Position numbers and translations under genes: made by a program. From the NCBI RefSeq assembly GCF_900141825.1, contig NZ_FQYQ01000017.1, forward strand, positions 1-64,000: a DNA stretch of 64,000 bases, given 5' to 3'. This document shows, one piece after another, positions 25,965 through 34,894 of this stretch (positions within the stretch are counted from its first letter, which is position 1; the number at the start of each line of letters is the position of its first letter). Below the pieces are notes generated by a model. The model was not told the DNA's origin, made no database searches, and saw nothing but the letters and a program-made list of their open reading frames with translations. This stretch comes from Pseudobutyrivibrio xylanivorans DSM 14809 (GTDB lineage: Bacteria > Bacillota > Clostridia > Lachnospirales > Lachnospiraceae).

Positions 25965-27140
25965 TTAATGGATATTGTCAAACTCAGTAACCTTAATCTC
26001 AGTTGAAGGCATAGCGTCTGTTGAGTTGCTAACCTTGATTGTTCCATCGTTCATAGCAGCAACAAGTGCCTTGTAATCATCAACTGTGAAGTTTGTCATT
26101 GTCCATGTATCCATTGGAAGCTGAACATAGTTGAGTGAAGGATCTGTACCTGATACGATACCAAGGTTCTCGATCTTTCCAGCGTAGTTAGACCAGTTAC
26201 CAGCGAAGAGATCTGTAAGTGTAGCATCAACTGTTGCTGCAAGACCCTTCATAGCTGAAGTAATGCAAAGTCCCTCAACGCCGTAAGCGTTCTCAATTGT
26301 ACCAGCCTGGTCAACGTCAACACCGATAACCTTGCCGTCAACCTTTGTAGCAGCCTCGCAAGCTGATGTGTAGATACCACCACCACAAGCGAATACTACT
26401 TCTGTACCATTTGAATACCATGTATCCATCTGAGCTGTAATAGCGTCATCACCGTAGAACTGGCCACCATATACGTAGTTAACTTCTACATCTGAAGCAT
26501 TACCAAGCTCAACTGCTGCGTCGTTACATCCCTGAACGAAACCGAAACCATAACGGATAACAGCTGGAACAGCCATACCACCTAAGAAGCCAAGCTTCTT
26601 GTAGCCTTCCTTAACAGCTGCATAACCTGCCATGTAACCAGCAAGCTCTTCCTGATATGTGAATGAGCAAACATTCTCTGGAAGCTCTGTCATACCAGCG
26701 CCCTCAAAATCACCCTGTGAGCAGTCAAGTGCGATGATTGTAACATTTGGATAATCGGCAGCACACTGAGCAATCATACCTGCGAAAAGGTAACCAGGAA
26801 CAATGATTACGTTGTAACCATCTGTAACAGCGTTCTCAAATGAAGCGATACGAGCATCATCTGAATCCTCTGTTGGCTTGTAGTACTGGAAATCAACTCC
26901 GTTCTTCTCTGCAAATGCCTTTGAAGCCTCATAAGTTGTCTGGTTGAATGACATATCTGTGATATCACCAGAGTCTGTAATCATAGCGATTTTCTTATCG
27001 CTAGCTGCAGCATCTGCTGCCCCCTCTTCTGTTGAAGCAGTTGCATCTGAAGCTGTCTCGCTAGATGATGAACCACAACCAACAAACATAGTAGCTACCA
27101 TTGAAGCTACAAGAAGTACGCTTAATAACTTCTTTTTCAT
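25965..27140 (-). CDS. BMP family nucleoside-binding lipoprotein
   Basis: The 391-residue substrate-binding protein has a lipoprotein signal (MKKKLLSVLLVASM, lipobox VGC at Cys22) followed by a Ser/Ala/Glu-rich linker. The two-lobe BMP fold is marked by KIAMITDSGDITDMSFNQTT, QEELAGYMAGYAAV, KLGFLGGMAVPAV and VVFACGGGIY. In this family the ligand is usually a purine or pyrimidine nucleoside; a cytidine deaminase gene just upstream supports that. It has its own promoter (27200-27227) and AGGAGGAATT before the ATG. Confidence 0.94.
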   Translation of the reverse strand: MKKKLLSVLLVASMVATMFVGCGSSSSETASDATASTEEGAADAAASDKKIAMITDSGDITDMSFNQTTYEASKAFAEKNGVDFQYYKPTEDSDDARIASFENAVTDGYNVIIVPGYLFAGMIAQCAADYPNVTIIALDCSQGDFEGAGMTELPENVCSFTYQEELAGYMAGYAAVKEGYKKLGFLGGMAVPAVIRYGFGFVQGCNDAAVELGNASDVEVNYVYGGQFYGDDAITAQMDTWYSNGTEVVFACGGGIYTSACEAATKVDGKVIGVDVDQAGTIENAYGVEGLCITSAMKGLAATVDATLTDLFAGNWSNYAGKIENLGIVSGTDPSLNYVQLPMDTWTMTNFTVDDYKALVAAMNDGTIKVSNSTDAMPSTEIKVTEFDNIH

Positions 27141-27199
27141 TCTTTTAATTCCTCCTATTAATTACGTTTCCATTTAATAATTGAAAACACCTAACTAAA

Positions 27200-27227
27200 A
27201 TTATAAATTATTTAGATTATTTTGCAA
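27200..27227 (-). promoter_or_regulatory. promoter of the BMP lipoprotein gene
   Basis: Leftward TTGCAA (27227-27222), 16-nt spacer, perfect TATAAT (27205-27200), about 60 nt before the start codon. It lies in the 100-nt gap after the cytidine deaminase gene. Confidence 0.7.
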
Positions 27228-27240
27228 GGAATTTACTCTA

Positions 27241-27702
27241 TTAGAGCACTAAATTTTCGGGGCCGAAGCCTAACGGAAGCAGCTCTGACAAGGTCATTGT
27301 CTTAATTTTCACACCAGTTTCATTAATTGCAGATACATTTGATACATCTTCTACTTCAGCAAGCAAAACTTTGAAATTTTCAGGCGCAACAAATTCTCTT
27401 AAAACCTGTCTACATACGCCACAAGGAGCACAAAGTGGTAATGATTTTAAATTATCCATACCACCGACGATTGCGATAGCCTCAAAATCCTTCTTGCCTT
27501 CACTGACAGCTTTAAAAACTGCCGTGCGCTCTGCACAGTTTGTAGGAGTATATCCTGCATTCTCAATATTGCATCCTTTAAATACTGTGCCATCTTTACA
27601 TAAAAGAGCAGCGCCCACCTTATGATGAGAATAAGGCGTATATGCCATCTCTCTGGCCTCTAAAGCCATTTTAATCAACTGAAAATCTGTCAAATTAGTC
27701 AC
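27241..27702 (-). CDS. cdd: cytidine deaminase
   Basis: Deaminates cytidine or deoxycytidine to uridine, a pyrimidine salvage step. The 153-residue zinc enzyme has the catalytic NCAERTAVF (Cys ligand and Glu proton shuttle) and the second zinc pair in APCGVCRQVLREF; substrate-binding HKVGAALL and FKGCNIENAGY are also visible. It is somewhat longer than the usual 130-140 residues through its C-terminus. The start codon is GTG at 27702, supported by AGAGGTAGGT; it overlaps the TPR gene by 8 nt. Its position just before the nucleoside importer makes functional sense. Confidence 0.94.
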   Translation of the reverse strand: MTNLTDFQLIKMALEAREMAYTPYSHHKVGAALLCKDGTVFKGCNIENAGYTPTNCAERTAVFKAVSEGKKDFEAIAIVGGMDNLKSLPLCAPCGVCRQVLREFVAPENFKVLLAEVEDVSNVSAINETGVKIKTMTLSELLPLGFGPENLVL

Positions 27703-29092
27703 CTACCTCTGTAGCACTAAGCTCTGTATCGTCAGCTGCTATGTAAACCTTAGCCTGACGTCCCCACTGATTACTTGGGTAAAGCTCAACTACCTTGTTA
27801 AAACATTCCAATGCTTTAGCTGAATCTCCTGTTAATCTGTAACAGTCACCTAAAAGGAAGAGAGCAGCTCCATTATTGTATGTTTCGTCAATATCAACTA
27901 CAGTCTGGAAATTTACGATAGCACTCTCATAATTTTCATCGCTGTAGAATGTGTTTCCATCGTCATAATATCCCTTGATAATTGTAGGAGCAAGTTGTGT
28001 ATAAAGGCTATCGTAAGCAGCCTTTCCTGCTTCTCCAAGCACATCCTTTGAAACAAGCTGAATAGATTCAGAGGCTGCTGCATCATCCCCTGCTGAATGG
28101 GCATTCTGAGCCGCAAGAAGGTTTTCATAGGATGTAGGAATATCCTGTGTTTCGTCATATGCCGATAAACTCTTTTTAAGATTGTCTATCTCATCCTGAA
28201 GTTCCTGATTCTGATTTCTGGCCTGAGAAAGATTCTCATTCAATGCAAGAATAGTATCTGTATTTCCTTCAGCCATATTATCCTTAACTGTAGGAACAAT
28301 TAAGAAGAAGCATATTAGAAGTCCACCCACAAGTCCAAGCACAATGTTCACAAGACTGGTACGAGTGGTATCAAGCATACTTCTTAAAGCACGCTCGTTC
28401 ATAATGACGGTATCATTTCCATCATTAAAGGTGAACACATCATTTTTTCTTTTGCGCTTACCAGTATTCTGCTCCTTTAAGAGCTCTTTAACTTCATGGA
28501 TATAGCGGATAGTAGTGGTATTGTTGCTGTCGATTTTAGCTGCTGCTGAAAGAACCTTTCTAGCATCAGCGTACTTTTCGTCCTGTATATACAAAAGAGC
28601 CAAAAGCTGATGAGCCTTTACCAGATTAGGATTCTGGCTGATAACCTTTTTCAGCTGAATCATAGCCAAATCTCGGCTTCCGGCCTTGCAATATTCAATT
28701 GCCTGATTATATTTTTTGATAGTGGAATTAAGCCTGCTTAAAAGTCCTGGGTCATTCTCTATTTCCGCAAGATATCTGTCAGCATTAGGATTGTCTTCCT
28801 CTTGAAGATTCTTTGACAGAACCCACTCATTAATAGCCCTGACAGTATCTCCCACCTGGTAATAGCACAATCCGAGAAGATTTCTAGCTCTGGTATTGTA
28901 CTTGTAGTATTGGAGAGATGACTTCAGTGCCTCAATGGCTCCTGATAAATCTCGAACCCTGGCTTTTTCCAAGCCTTGATTATAGAACACATAAGATGTG
29001 TATATGATTTGTTTATATAACAAAATATCGGCGCCGCAATTGTAACAAACTTTATCGTTACCAACTTCGGCACCACACATAAAACATTGCAT
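27695..29092 (-). CDS. zinc-ribbon, TPR and coiled-coil membrane protein
   Basis: The 465-residue protein of unknown function has a clear layout. It begins with a zinc ribbon with two CxxC pairs (CFMCGAEVGNDKVCYNCGAD, residues 3-22), then tetratricopeptide repeats to about residue 200 (LLGLCYYQVGDTVRAINEW, AHQLLALLYIQDEKYADARK), a basic stretch and one membrane helix (about 246-266). A coiled coil (LNENLSQARNQNQELQDEID) and a second set of TPRs near the C-terminus (ALFLLGDCYRLTGDSAKAL) follow. The C-terminal TPRs are probably outside the cell. GGAGAAT precedes the ATG. Confidence 0.85.
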   Translation of the reverse strand: MQCFMCGAEVGNDKVCYNCGADILLYKQIIYTSYVFYNQGLEKARVRDLSGAIEALKSSLQYYKYNTRARNLLGLCYYQVGDTVRAINEWVLSKNLQEEDNPNADRYLAEIENDPGLLSRLNSTIKKYNQAIEYCKAGSRDLAMIQLKKVISQNPNLVKAHQLLALLYIQDEKYADARKVLSAAAKIDSNNTTTIRYIHEVKELLKEQNTGKRKRKNDVFTFNDGNDTVIMNERALRSMLDTTRTSLVNIVLGLVGGLLICFFLIVPTVKDNMAEGNTDTILALNENLSQARNQNQELQDEIDNLKKSLSAYDETQDIPTSYENLLAAQNAHSAGDDAAASESIQLVSKDVLGEAGKAAYDSLYTQLAPTIIKGYYDDGNTFYSDENYESAIVNFQTVVDIDETYNNGAALFLLGDCYRLTGDSAKALECFNKVVELYPSNQWGRQAKVYIAADDTELSATEVGD

Positions 29093-29131
29093 TTATTATT
29101 CTCCGTAAATAAAAGCTACTTTTCTGTCTGT

Positions 29132-29278
29132 TTATTTTGGCACATTAGTCTGTTGCGCCGACATATTTACAAGTAAATCTGTTAAATCAGTCAAATCTCT
29201 GGCTTTAATGTCAGCCTCTGCCTGTTCCACCTCAATGGCAGGCTCAAACTTCTTTAACTCTTCTTCGAAATCAATCAT
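29132..29278 (-). CDS. small protein of 48 residues between fapA-like and TPR genes
   Basis: An ORF of 49 codons begins one base after the stop of the DUF342 gene and has AAAGGAT inside that gene's end, a coupled arrangement. The product starts MIDFEEELKKFEPAIEVEQA, continues with a charged helix and a LTDLTDLLVNM motif, and ends NVPK. It is acidic and has no membrane helix. I do not know its function. Tight spacing and a plausible ribosome site support it as real. Confidence 0.6.
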   Translation of the reverse strand: MIDFEEELKKFEPAIEVEQAEADIKARDLTDLTDLLVNMSAQQTNVPK

Positions 29279-29279
29279 T

Positions 29280-30692
29280 TTATTTATCCTTTGCTCGTTC
29301 ACCGGTAATTCTTGTAAGCTTTAATCCTTCTGGTGTTTTTGTGATTTCAACTCTCTCATGATTATCAGTAATTGTCACATGATGATCATCGATTGAAATA
29401 TTAGCACCAGCATACATACGCCTGTATACTTTGATAGAGGCATCCTTACCAGATACAATTACCTCTTTCATCTTAGCAAGACGCTTAGTCTCTTCCTGTA
29501 CAATTGCTTCATCTCGAATTCTAACACGAAGAAGCTGCATACGTCGAGGGTCTTCCTTAACGTTAATTCCCCGTTCCTGACCCAGCTTATCAAAATCCTC
29601 AATTCCTTTTTTGATTTTCATTACATTAGAATTAAGGTCCTCGATTTTCTTGGCAAGCATCTCAAACTCTGCGGTTCGCTCAACGTCTACGCCAACAGAA
29701 ACATTAGTAATTGTTCCAAATGAATTTCCTATGTCATTAGCATCAATTCCCTGAACAGCAGAAACATATCCTCCAATTATAGACGCATTATTTCCGCTTA
29801 GCTCAATTTTGCCATCACAGGAAATCTTACTCTTAAAGAAATAATCAGCCGTGATATTTCCAGAGCAGTTAATAATTGCATATTCAACAAACTGTGCAGT
29901 AATGGAACCGCCGCATTTAATCATTGTCTTTTCATTTCCTTTAACACCAGAGATTAGGAATAAATCTTTTCCAGCTCTGATATCACAATCCTCGATGAGA
30001 CCATGAATAATAACGTTTCCTGCTGCATCTATAACTGCGCCATCTCGAACTCCACCATGGATAATAACATCGCCATTGAACTTGATATTTCCAGTTTCAA
30101 TACCGACATCCCCCTGAACTTCATGAACCGGAGAAATGATTATCTTTCCCTGATTCACTTCAATCTTGCCGTCCAACTTTGCTGTGTAAGTAAGATTATC
30201 ATTCGAACGATCAAAACCTCTTCCAAAAAGAGGAGGTAAATCTCTAACTGGCTTTGGTTCAAGAATCTGTCCACGAACCGACATACCTCGAGAACCCTGT
30301 ACTGCAGGATGATAGATAGCGATAACATCACCCTTCTGTACAGTCTCGATAGTCTTAATACTCATATAATCAGCCGTACCATCAGGTCTGATGGTAGGCT
30401 TTCTGTTAAATTTTGTCTCAAAGGTATATTCAAAATACCCCGGAGTTCCCTGTTGCTGAGCCGTTCCCTCTGCAACCTTAACAGGTTTACCATATATAGG
30501 ACTGTCAGCCAGGCGTTTTAGCATTTCCTGATCAATTCCAAAAGTAACATTGGCATTATTCAAGAAGCCAAGCAACTGTGCTGCAGTAAAGCTTGGCACC
30601 TCATTTTTTCCATCAGGAATCTTGAAGGTCAAAGTGGCCTCCAAACCATTTGATGAAACCTGTACTTTTGGCGCTTGTGCTGGTAATGCCAT
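29280..30692 (-). CDS. FapA/DUF342 family protein
   Basis: The 470-residue protein matches the DUF342 family. The N-terminal domain carries ATLTFKIPDGKNEVPSFTAA, the central right-handed beta-helix has regular short strands (GDVIIHGGVRDGAVIDAAGN, VIIHGLIEDCDIRAGKDLF, GGSITAQFVEYAIINCSGN), and a coiled segment with a C-terminal strand pair follows. In B. subtilis relatives this family is polymer- or surface-associated, and in Vibrio FapA binds a glucose-PTS component; the role here is not known. First gene of a run into the 48-residue ORF, the TPR protein and cdd. Confidence 0.88.
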   Translation of the reverse strand: MALPAQAPKVQVSSNGLEATLTFKIPDGKNEVPSFTAAQLLGFLNNANVTFGIDQEMLKRLADSPIYGKPVKVAEGTAQQQGTPGYFEYTFETKFNRKPTIRPDGTADYMSIKTIETVQKGDVIAIYHPAVQGSRGMSVRGQILEPKPVRDLPPLFGRGFDRSNDNLTYTAKLDGKIEVNQGKIIISPVHEVQGDVGIETGNIKFNGDVIIHGGVRDGAVIDAAGNVIIHGLIEDCDIRAGKDLFLISGVKGNEKTMIKCGGSITAQFVEYAIINCSGNITADYFFKSKISCDGKIELSGNNASIIGGYVSAVQGIDANDIGNSFGTITNVSVGVDVERTAEFEMLAKKIEDLNSNVMKIKKGIEDFDKLGQERGINVKEDPRRMQLLRVRIRDEAIVQEETKRLAKMKEVIVSGKDASIKVYRRMYAGANISIDDHHVTITDNHERVEITKTPEGLKLTRITGERAKDK

Positions 30693-30874
30693 AAGTCCCC
30701 CACGTGAAAATCTAAAATTTAGTCCTTCATTTACTATTTCGGCTCAAAATATGCTCACAATAAGCCTATTCTGAATAGCTTAATTATATTTCAATACTTT
30801 TGTTTTGTCACAAAGTTCACTAAATTTTGCGTATTTTTCATTAAATTTTCACGATTGAGGCATTTATTGTATTT

Positions 30875-31552
30875 TTAGTACTTTCCGTCGTTTGGAAGAC
30901 CCTTAACAGCCTTTACGACACGGCTTGTTCCAAGTCTTGAAGCACCAAGGTCGATAAACTTCTGAGCATCCTCAAGATCAGCGATACCACCTGCTGCCTT
31001 GATAAGCTTTCCGTTTGTCATATGGTCTGCCATAAGCTTGATATCTTCGAATGTAGCTCCGCCTGTAGAGAAGCCTGTAGATGTCTTGATGTAGTCAGCA
31101 TCTGACTTAGATACAACTTCGCACATCTTAATCTTCTCTTCGTCTGTAAGAAGGCAGCACTCGATGATTACCTTAAGAAGCTTGCCCTTGCAAGCAGCCT
31201 TGATTGCGTTAATCTCAGCAAGAACATCATCGTAACGTCCTTCCTTAACCCAACCAACATTGATAACCATATCAACTTCTGAAGCACCGTTATCTACAGC
31301 ATCTGAAGCCATGAAGCACTTAGAAGCTGTTGTAGCATAACCATTTGGGAAACCAATTACTGTACAGATTGGGAGATGTCCACCCTGCTCCTTAACGTAC
31401 TCAGCAGCCTGCTTTACAAAGCTTGCTGGGATACATACTGAAGCTGTCTCATACTTCATACCATCATCTACGATTCCCTTAATATCGTTCCAAGTAGCGT
31501 CAACTCCAAGAAGAGTGTGATCACATTTGCTTAAAATATTCTTTACATCCAT
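30875..31552 (-). CDS. deoC: deoxyribose-phosphate aldolase
   Basis: Cleaves 2-deoxyribose 5-phosphate to acetaldehyde and glyceraldehyde 3-phosphate in deoxynucleoside catabolism. The 225-residue TIM barrel shows the Schiff-base lysine in DYIKTSTGF and a second key lysine in [14 protein letters not shown], with [14 protein letters not shown] as a substrate loop. AGGAGGAAAA precedes the ATG, 12 nt after valS. Coupling a salvage aldolase to valS is unusual and probably reflects read-through from the T-box-controlled transcript. Confidence 0.95.
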   Translation of the reverse strand: MDVKNILSKCDHTLLGVDATWNDIKGIVDDGMKYETASVCIPASFVKQAAEYVKEQGGHLPICTVIGFPNGYATTASKCFMASDAVDNGASEVDMVINVGWVKEGRYDDVLAEINAIKAACKGKLLKVIIECCLLTDEEKIKMCEVVSKSDADYIKTSTGFSTGGATFEDIKLMADHMTNGKLIKAAGGIADLEDAQKFIDLGASRLGTSRVVKAVKGLPNDGKY

Positions 31553-31564
31553 TTTATTTTCCTC

Positions 31565-34213
31565 CTACTTCATTGAGGCTAGACGAGCCTCTACCTGAGC
31601 CATCATCTGCTCATACTTTGCGAGCTTCTCGCGCTCCTCAGCAACCTTTGCCTCTGGCGCCTTGCTCATGAACTTTTCGTTTGAAAGCATTCCGCGTGAA
31701 CGAGCAAGCTCTTTCTCAAGCTTCTCTTTTTCCTTTGTGAGACGCTCCTTTTCCTTTTCGAAGTCTACAAGATCCTCAAGTGGAACGAAAAGTGTTGCAT
31801 CTGGGATAACAGCTGAAACTGCATCGCTTCCGATTCCAAGCTTGTCAGCCTGAACGATTACATCTGTTGCACCTGCAAGTGTTGCAAAGATAGGTGTAAT
31901 CTCATCAAAGATGCCACGTACTTCTGCATCCTCAGCTACAATGTGGATAGCAGCCTTCTTTGAAGGTGGAACATCCATATCTGTACGAAGCTGTCTCATA
32001 CCACGAACTACGTCCTTAGCACGCTCAACCTTTGCTTCCTCTACTGGGAAGTTCTTTGCCTCATCATACTCAGGCCAAGCTGAGAGCATGATTGTCTTCT
32101 CTTCGCTCTGAAGTGTGCAGAAGATTTCCTCTGTGATGAATGGCATGAATGGGTGAAGCATCTTAAGGGCGTTTGTAAGTGCAAACTTAGCTGTCCAAAG
32201 TGCTGCATTCTTGCTAGCTGTATACTCCTGAGAGTACATACGTGGCTTTACAATCTCGATATACCAGTCGCAGAACTGATCCCAAATAAAATCATATACC
32301 TTCTGAACTGCGATACCAAGTTCATATTTATCCATATTTTCAGTAACATCTTTGGCTAAAGTGTTAACTGCTGAAATAATCCACTTATCCTCTGTTGCAA
32401 GGTCTGCCTCAGTTGGTTCTGTAACTGCATTATCTGCAAGGTTCATCATAATGAAACGTGATGCATTCCATACCTTGTTTGCGAAGTTACGGCTATTCTC
32501 AACACGCTCGTTGTAGAAACGCATGTCGTTACCAGGTGCATTACCTGTGATAAGTGTAAGACGAAGTGCATCTGCACCGTAGTTATCAATAATCTCAAGT
32601 GGATCAATACCATTTCCAAGTGACTTAGACATCTTGCGGCCCTGTGAATCACGAACGAGGCCGTGAATAAGTACTGTGTGGAATGGTGACTTTCCAGTGT
32701 GAGCATATCCTGAGAATACCATTCTGATTACCCAGAAGAAGATGATATCGTATCCAGTAACAAGTACGTCTGTTGGATAGAAGTAATCAAGCTCCTCTGT
32801 GTTCTCTGGCCAACCAAGTGTTGAGAATGGCCAAAGTGCTGATGAGAACCATGTATCAAGTGTATCCTCATCCTGCTTCATGTGTGTGTGACCGCACTTA
32901 GGGCAAACTGTTGGAGCATCTGCTGAACGAGCAACAACTGTCTCACCACACTTCTCGCAGTAGTATGCAGGGATTCTGTGTCCCCACCAAAGCTGACGTG
33001 AAATACACCAGTCACGGATGTTCTCAAGCCAATGTAAATATGTCTTGTCATAATTCTTAGGAACGAACTGAAGCTCACCTGTCTTGATAGCCTCGATAGC
33101 AGGCTTTGCAAGCTCTTCCATCGCAACGAACCACTGTGGCTTAACCATTGGCTCTACTGTAGTGTTACATCTGTCGTGTGTTCCTACGTTGTGAGTATGG
33201 TCTTCAATCTTAACAAGAAGTCCCATCTCATCCATCTTCTTAACGATGATTTCACGAGCCTCGTATCTATCCATTCCCTCAAACTCGCCACCGTTTGAAT
33301 TGATAGTAGCGTCGTCATTAAGAACGTTGATTACAGGAAGGTTATGTCTCTTACCTACCTCGAAATCGTTAGGGTCGTGTGCTGGTGTAATCTTAACAAC
33401 ACCAGTACCAAATTCCATATCAACATACTCATCAGCAACAACTGGAATCTCACGATTAACGAATGGAAGCATTACAGTCTTGCCAATGATATCCTGGTAT
33501 CTCTCGTCCTTAGGATTTACTGCAACAGCTGTATCACCAAGCATTGTCTCTGGACGTGTAGTAGCGAATGTTACGAAGCGTCCTGGCTCGCCAACGATTT
33601 CGTACTTCATGTGCCAGAAGTGACCTGCCTGCTCCTCATGCTCTACCTCAGCATCAGAGATAGATGTCTGACAAACTGGACACCAGTTGATGATGCGGTT
33701 GCCCTTGTAGATATAGCCTTCGTTGAAAAGCTTAACGAATACTTCCTCAACAGCCTTTGAACAGCCTTCATCCATTGTGAATCTCTCGCGCTCCCAGTCA
33801 GCTGAAGAACCCATCTTCTTAAGCTGGTTGATGATACGTGTTCCGTACTCATCCTTCCAGTCCCAGCACTTCTCAAGGAATCCCTCACGACCAAGGCTGT
33901 CCTTCTCGATACCCTGCTTCTTAAGGTGCTCGATAACCTTTACCTCTGTAGCGATAGCTGCATGGTCTGTACCTGGCTGCCAAAGAGCTGAGTAGCCCTG
34001 CATTCTTTTATATCTAATAAGAATATCCTGCATTGTGTTATCAAGGGCATGTCCCATGTGGAGCTGTCCTGTGATATTTGGAGGAGGCATAACGATTGTA
34101 AATGGCTTCTTGCTGCGGTCTACCTCAGCGTGGAAATAGCCATTTTCCTCCCATTTTTTATAGAGTCTGTCTTCAAGACCCTTTGGATCATAAGTCTTAG
34201 CTAATTCTTTCAT
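31565..34213 (-). CDS. valS: valyl-tRNA synthetase
   Basis: Charges tRNA-Val with valine using ATP. The 882-residue class Ia enzyme has HMGH at 52-55 (MPPPNITGQLHMGHALDN) and KMSKS near 525-530 (GRKMSKSLGNG). The editing domain lies between them, with zinc-type knots CPVCQTSISDAEVEHE and CEKCGETVVARSADA...CPKCGH. A C-terminal coiled arm (EKERLTKEKEKLEKELARSR) is typical of ValRS. It is controlled by a T-box leader 180-440 nt upstream; AAAGGAAATAAGG precedes the ATG. Confidence 0.96.
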   Translation of the reverse strand: MKELAKTYDPKGLEDRLYKKWEENGYFHAEVDRSKKPFTIVMPPPNITGQLHMGHALDNTMQDILIRYKRMQGYSALWQPGTDHAAIATEVKVIEHLKKQGIEKDSLGREGFLEKCWDWKDEYGTRIINQLKKMGSSADWERERFTMDEGCSKAVEEVFVKLFNEGYIYKGNRIINWCPVCQTSISDAEVEHEEQAGHFWHMKYEIVGEPGRFVTFATTRPETMLGDTAVAVNPKDERYQDIIGKTVMLPFVNREIPVVADEYVDMEFGTGVVKITPAHDPNDFEVGKRHNLPVINVLNDDATINSNGGEFEGMDRYEAREIIVKKMDEMGLLVKIEDHTHNVGTHDRCNTTVEPMVKPQWFVAMEELAKPAIEAIKTGELQFVPKNYDKTYLHWLENIRDWCISRQLWWGHRIPAYYCEKCGETVVARSADAPTVCPKCGHTHMKQDEDTLDTWFSSALWPFSTLGWPENTEELDYFYPTDVLVTGYDIIFFWVIRMVFSGYAHTGKSPFHTVLIHGLVRDSQGRKMSKSLGNGIDPLEIIDNYGADALRLTLITGNAPGNDMRFYNERVENSRNFANKVWNASRFIMMNLADNAVTEPTEADLATEDKWIISAVNTLAKDVTENMDKYELGIAVQKVYDFIWDQFCDWYIEIVKPRMYSQEYTASKNAALWTAKFALTNALKMLHPFMPFITEEIFCTLQSEEKTIMLSAWPEYDEAKNFPVEEAKVERAKDVVRGMRQLRTDMDVPPSKKAAIHIVAEDAEVRGIFDEITPIFATLAGATDVIVQADKLGIGSDAVSAVIPDATLFVPLEDLVDFEKEKERLTKEKEKLEKELARSRGMLSNEKFMSKAPEAKVAEEREKLAKYEQMMAQVEARLASMK

Positions 34214-34235
34214 CCTTATTTCCTTTCTTATCTAC

Positions 34236-34368
34236 GGCAGTCCCAAGTTTTCCATGCTCCCGCAAGCCATCTCCCATTGGAAGCAACAGAAACTCCCCGC
34301 CGGCGTGGGTCCCCTCTGTTGCTCCCATGGGGCCCTCTTGCTCGCGCTTGCCAAGTTTCTCAACTGCC
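34236..34368 (-). repeat. 133-nt GC-rich imperfect inverted repeat in the valS leader (element 3)
   Basis: The ends GGCAGT (34236-34241) and ACTGCC (34363-34368) are complementary. The inner arms around CCCATTGGAAGCAACAGA (34273-34290) pair with CTCTGTTGCTCCCATGG (34314-34330). G+C content is far above the flanks. It lies between the T-box terminator and the valS ribosome binding site, so it is in the untranslated leader of valS mRNA. It is not needed for T-box function and looks like an inserted repeat or an extra structured control element. Confidence 0.6.
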
Positions 34369-34393
34369 TTACTTTACTTGAAACATTAAAATA

Positions 34394-34656
34394 GCCCTGT
34401 GTACGGCAAATTGCTGTACACAGGGCGCCATATACGATACGGTCGCGTTACCACCTGCATTTATATCTCATCTTATTCCTTACGGGAACGACTCGGATGG
34501 CTTGTCCACCTGGACGACGGGCGTCTGGATGCTTTGTTCACCACCTGCTCCGAAGCTACCTTCGTCAGCTCTGCTCCTAGGTCACCTTTCAGCCGGTGAG
34601 CGACCCTCTCTACAGGACGACACTGAGTACTCCTCTTCATCATCGCATTAAAAACT
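34394..34656 (-). promoter_or_regulatory. T-box riboswitch (valine) upstream of valS
   Basis: The leader carries the conserved T-box AGGTGGTAACGCG (minus strand of 34444-34456) and the GNRA/AGTA elements of stem I. A strong terminator follows, GCCCTGTGTAC / GTACACAGGGC (34394-34426), with a T-containing tail. In the specifier loop the pattern GAA-G-GTA-G places a valine codon GTA at 34559-34557, opposite the AGTA side of the loop. Uncharged tRNA-Val should stabilise the antiterminator and allow valS (and deoC) transcription. Confidence 0.93.
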
Positions 34657-34662
34657 TAACTT

Positions 34663-34691
34663 ATGATATAAGTATTTCCTAAATCTGTCAA
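34663..34691 (-). promoter_or_regulatory. promoter of the valS T-box transcript
   Basis: Leftward perfect TTGACA (34691-34686), 17-nt spacer, TATCAT (34668-34663). Predicted start near 34656, at the beginning of the T-box leader. Confidence 0.8.
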
Positions 34692-34743
34692 GGAGGATTC
34701 AGAATATGCATTATAGTTATTTTGCCCATTTTAAAATTTTCTC

Positions 34744-34772
34744 TTGAAATAACTTTTTAATCATGATATATT
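34744..34772 (+). promoter_or_regulatory. promoter of the three-gene surface operon
   Basis: TTGAAA (34744-34749), 17-nt spacer, TATATT (34767-34772), giving a 5' leader of about 115 nt before the first start codon. It is divergent from the valS promoter 50 nt away. Confidence 0.65.
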
Positions 34773-34894
34773 AGCGCTTGTCTTTTTTTCAAAATATTAA
34801 ATCAGGTTGGTTCAACATTTTCCCACAGGAATTCAACAGAATCTAAACCACTTTCATATTCCTTAAAGTAGTTAAGTTTATAAGGAGTATTGAA

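Noticed and set aside
34236-34368. SRP RNA as the identity of element 3
   Set aside because: The GGAAGCA run looks suggestive, but the symmetric internal loop and tetraloop of SRP RNA are absent, and it sits within the valS leader.
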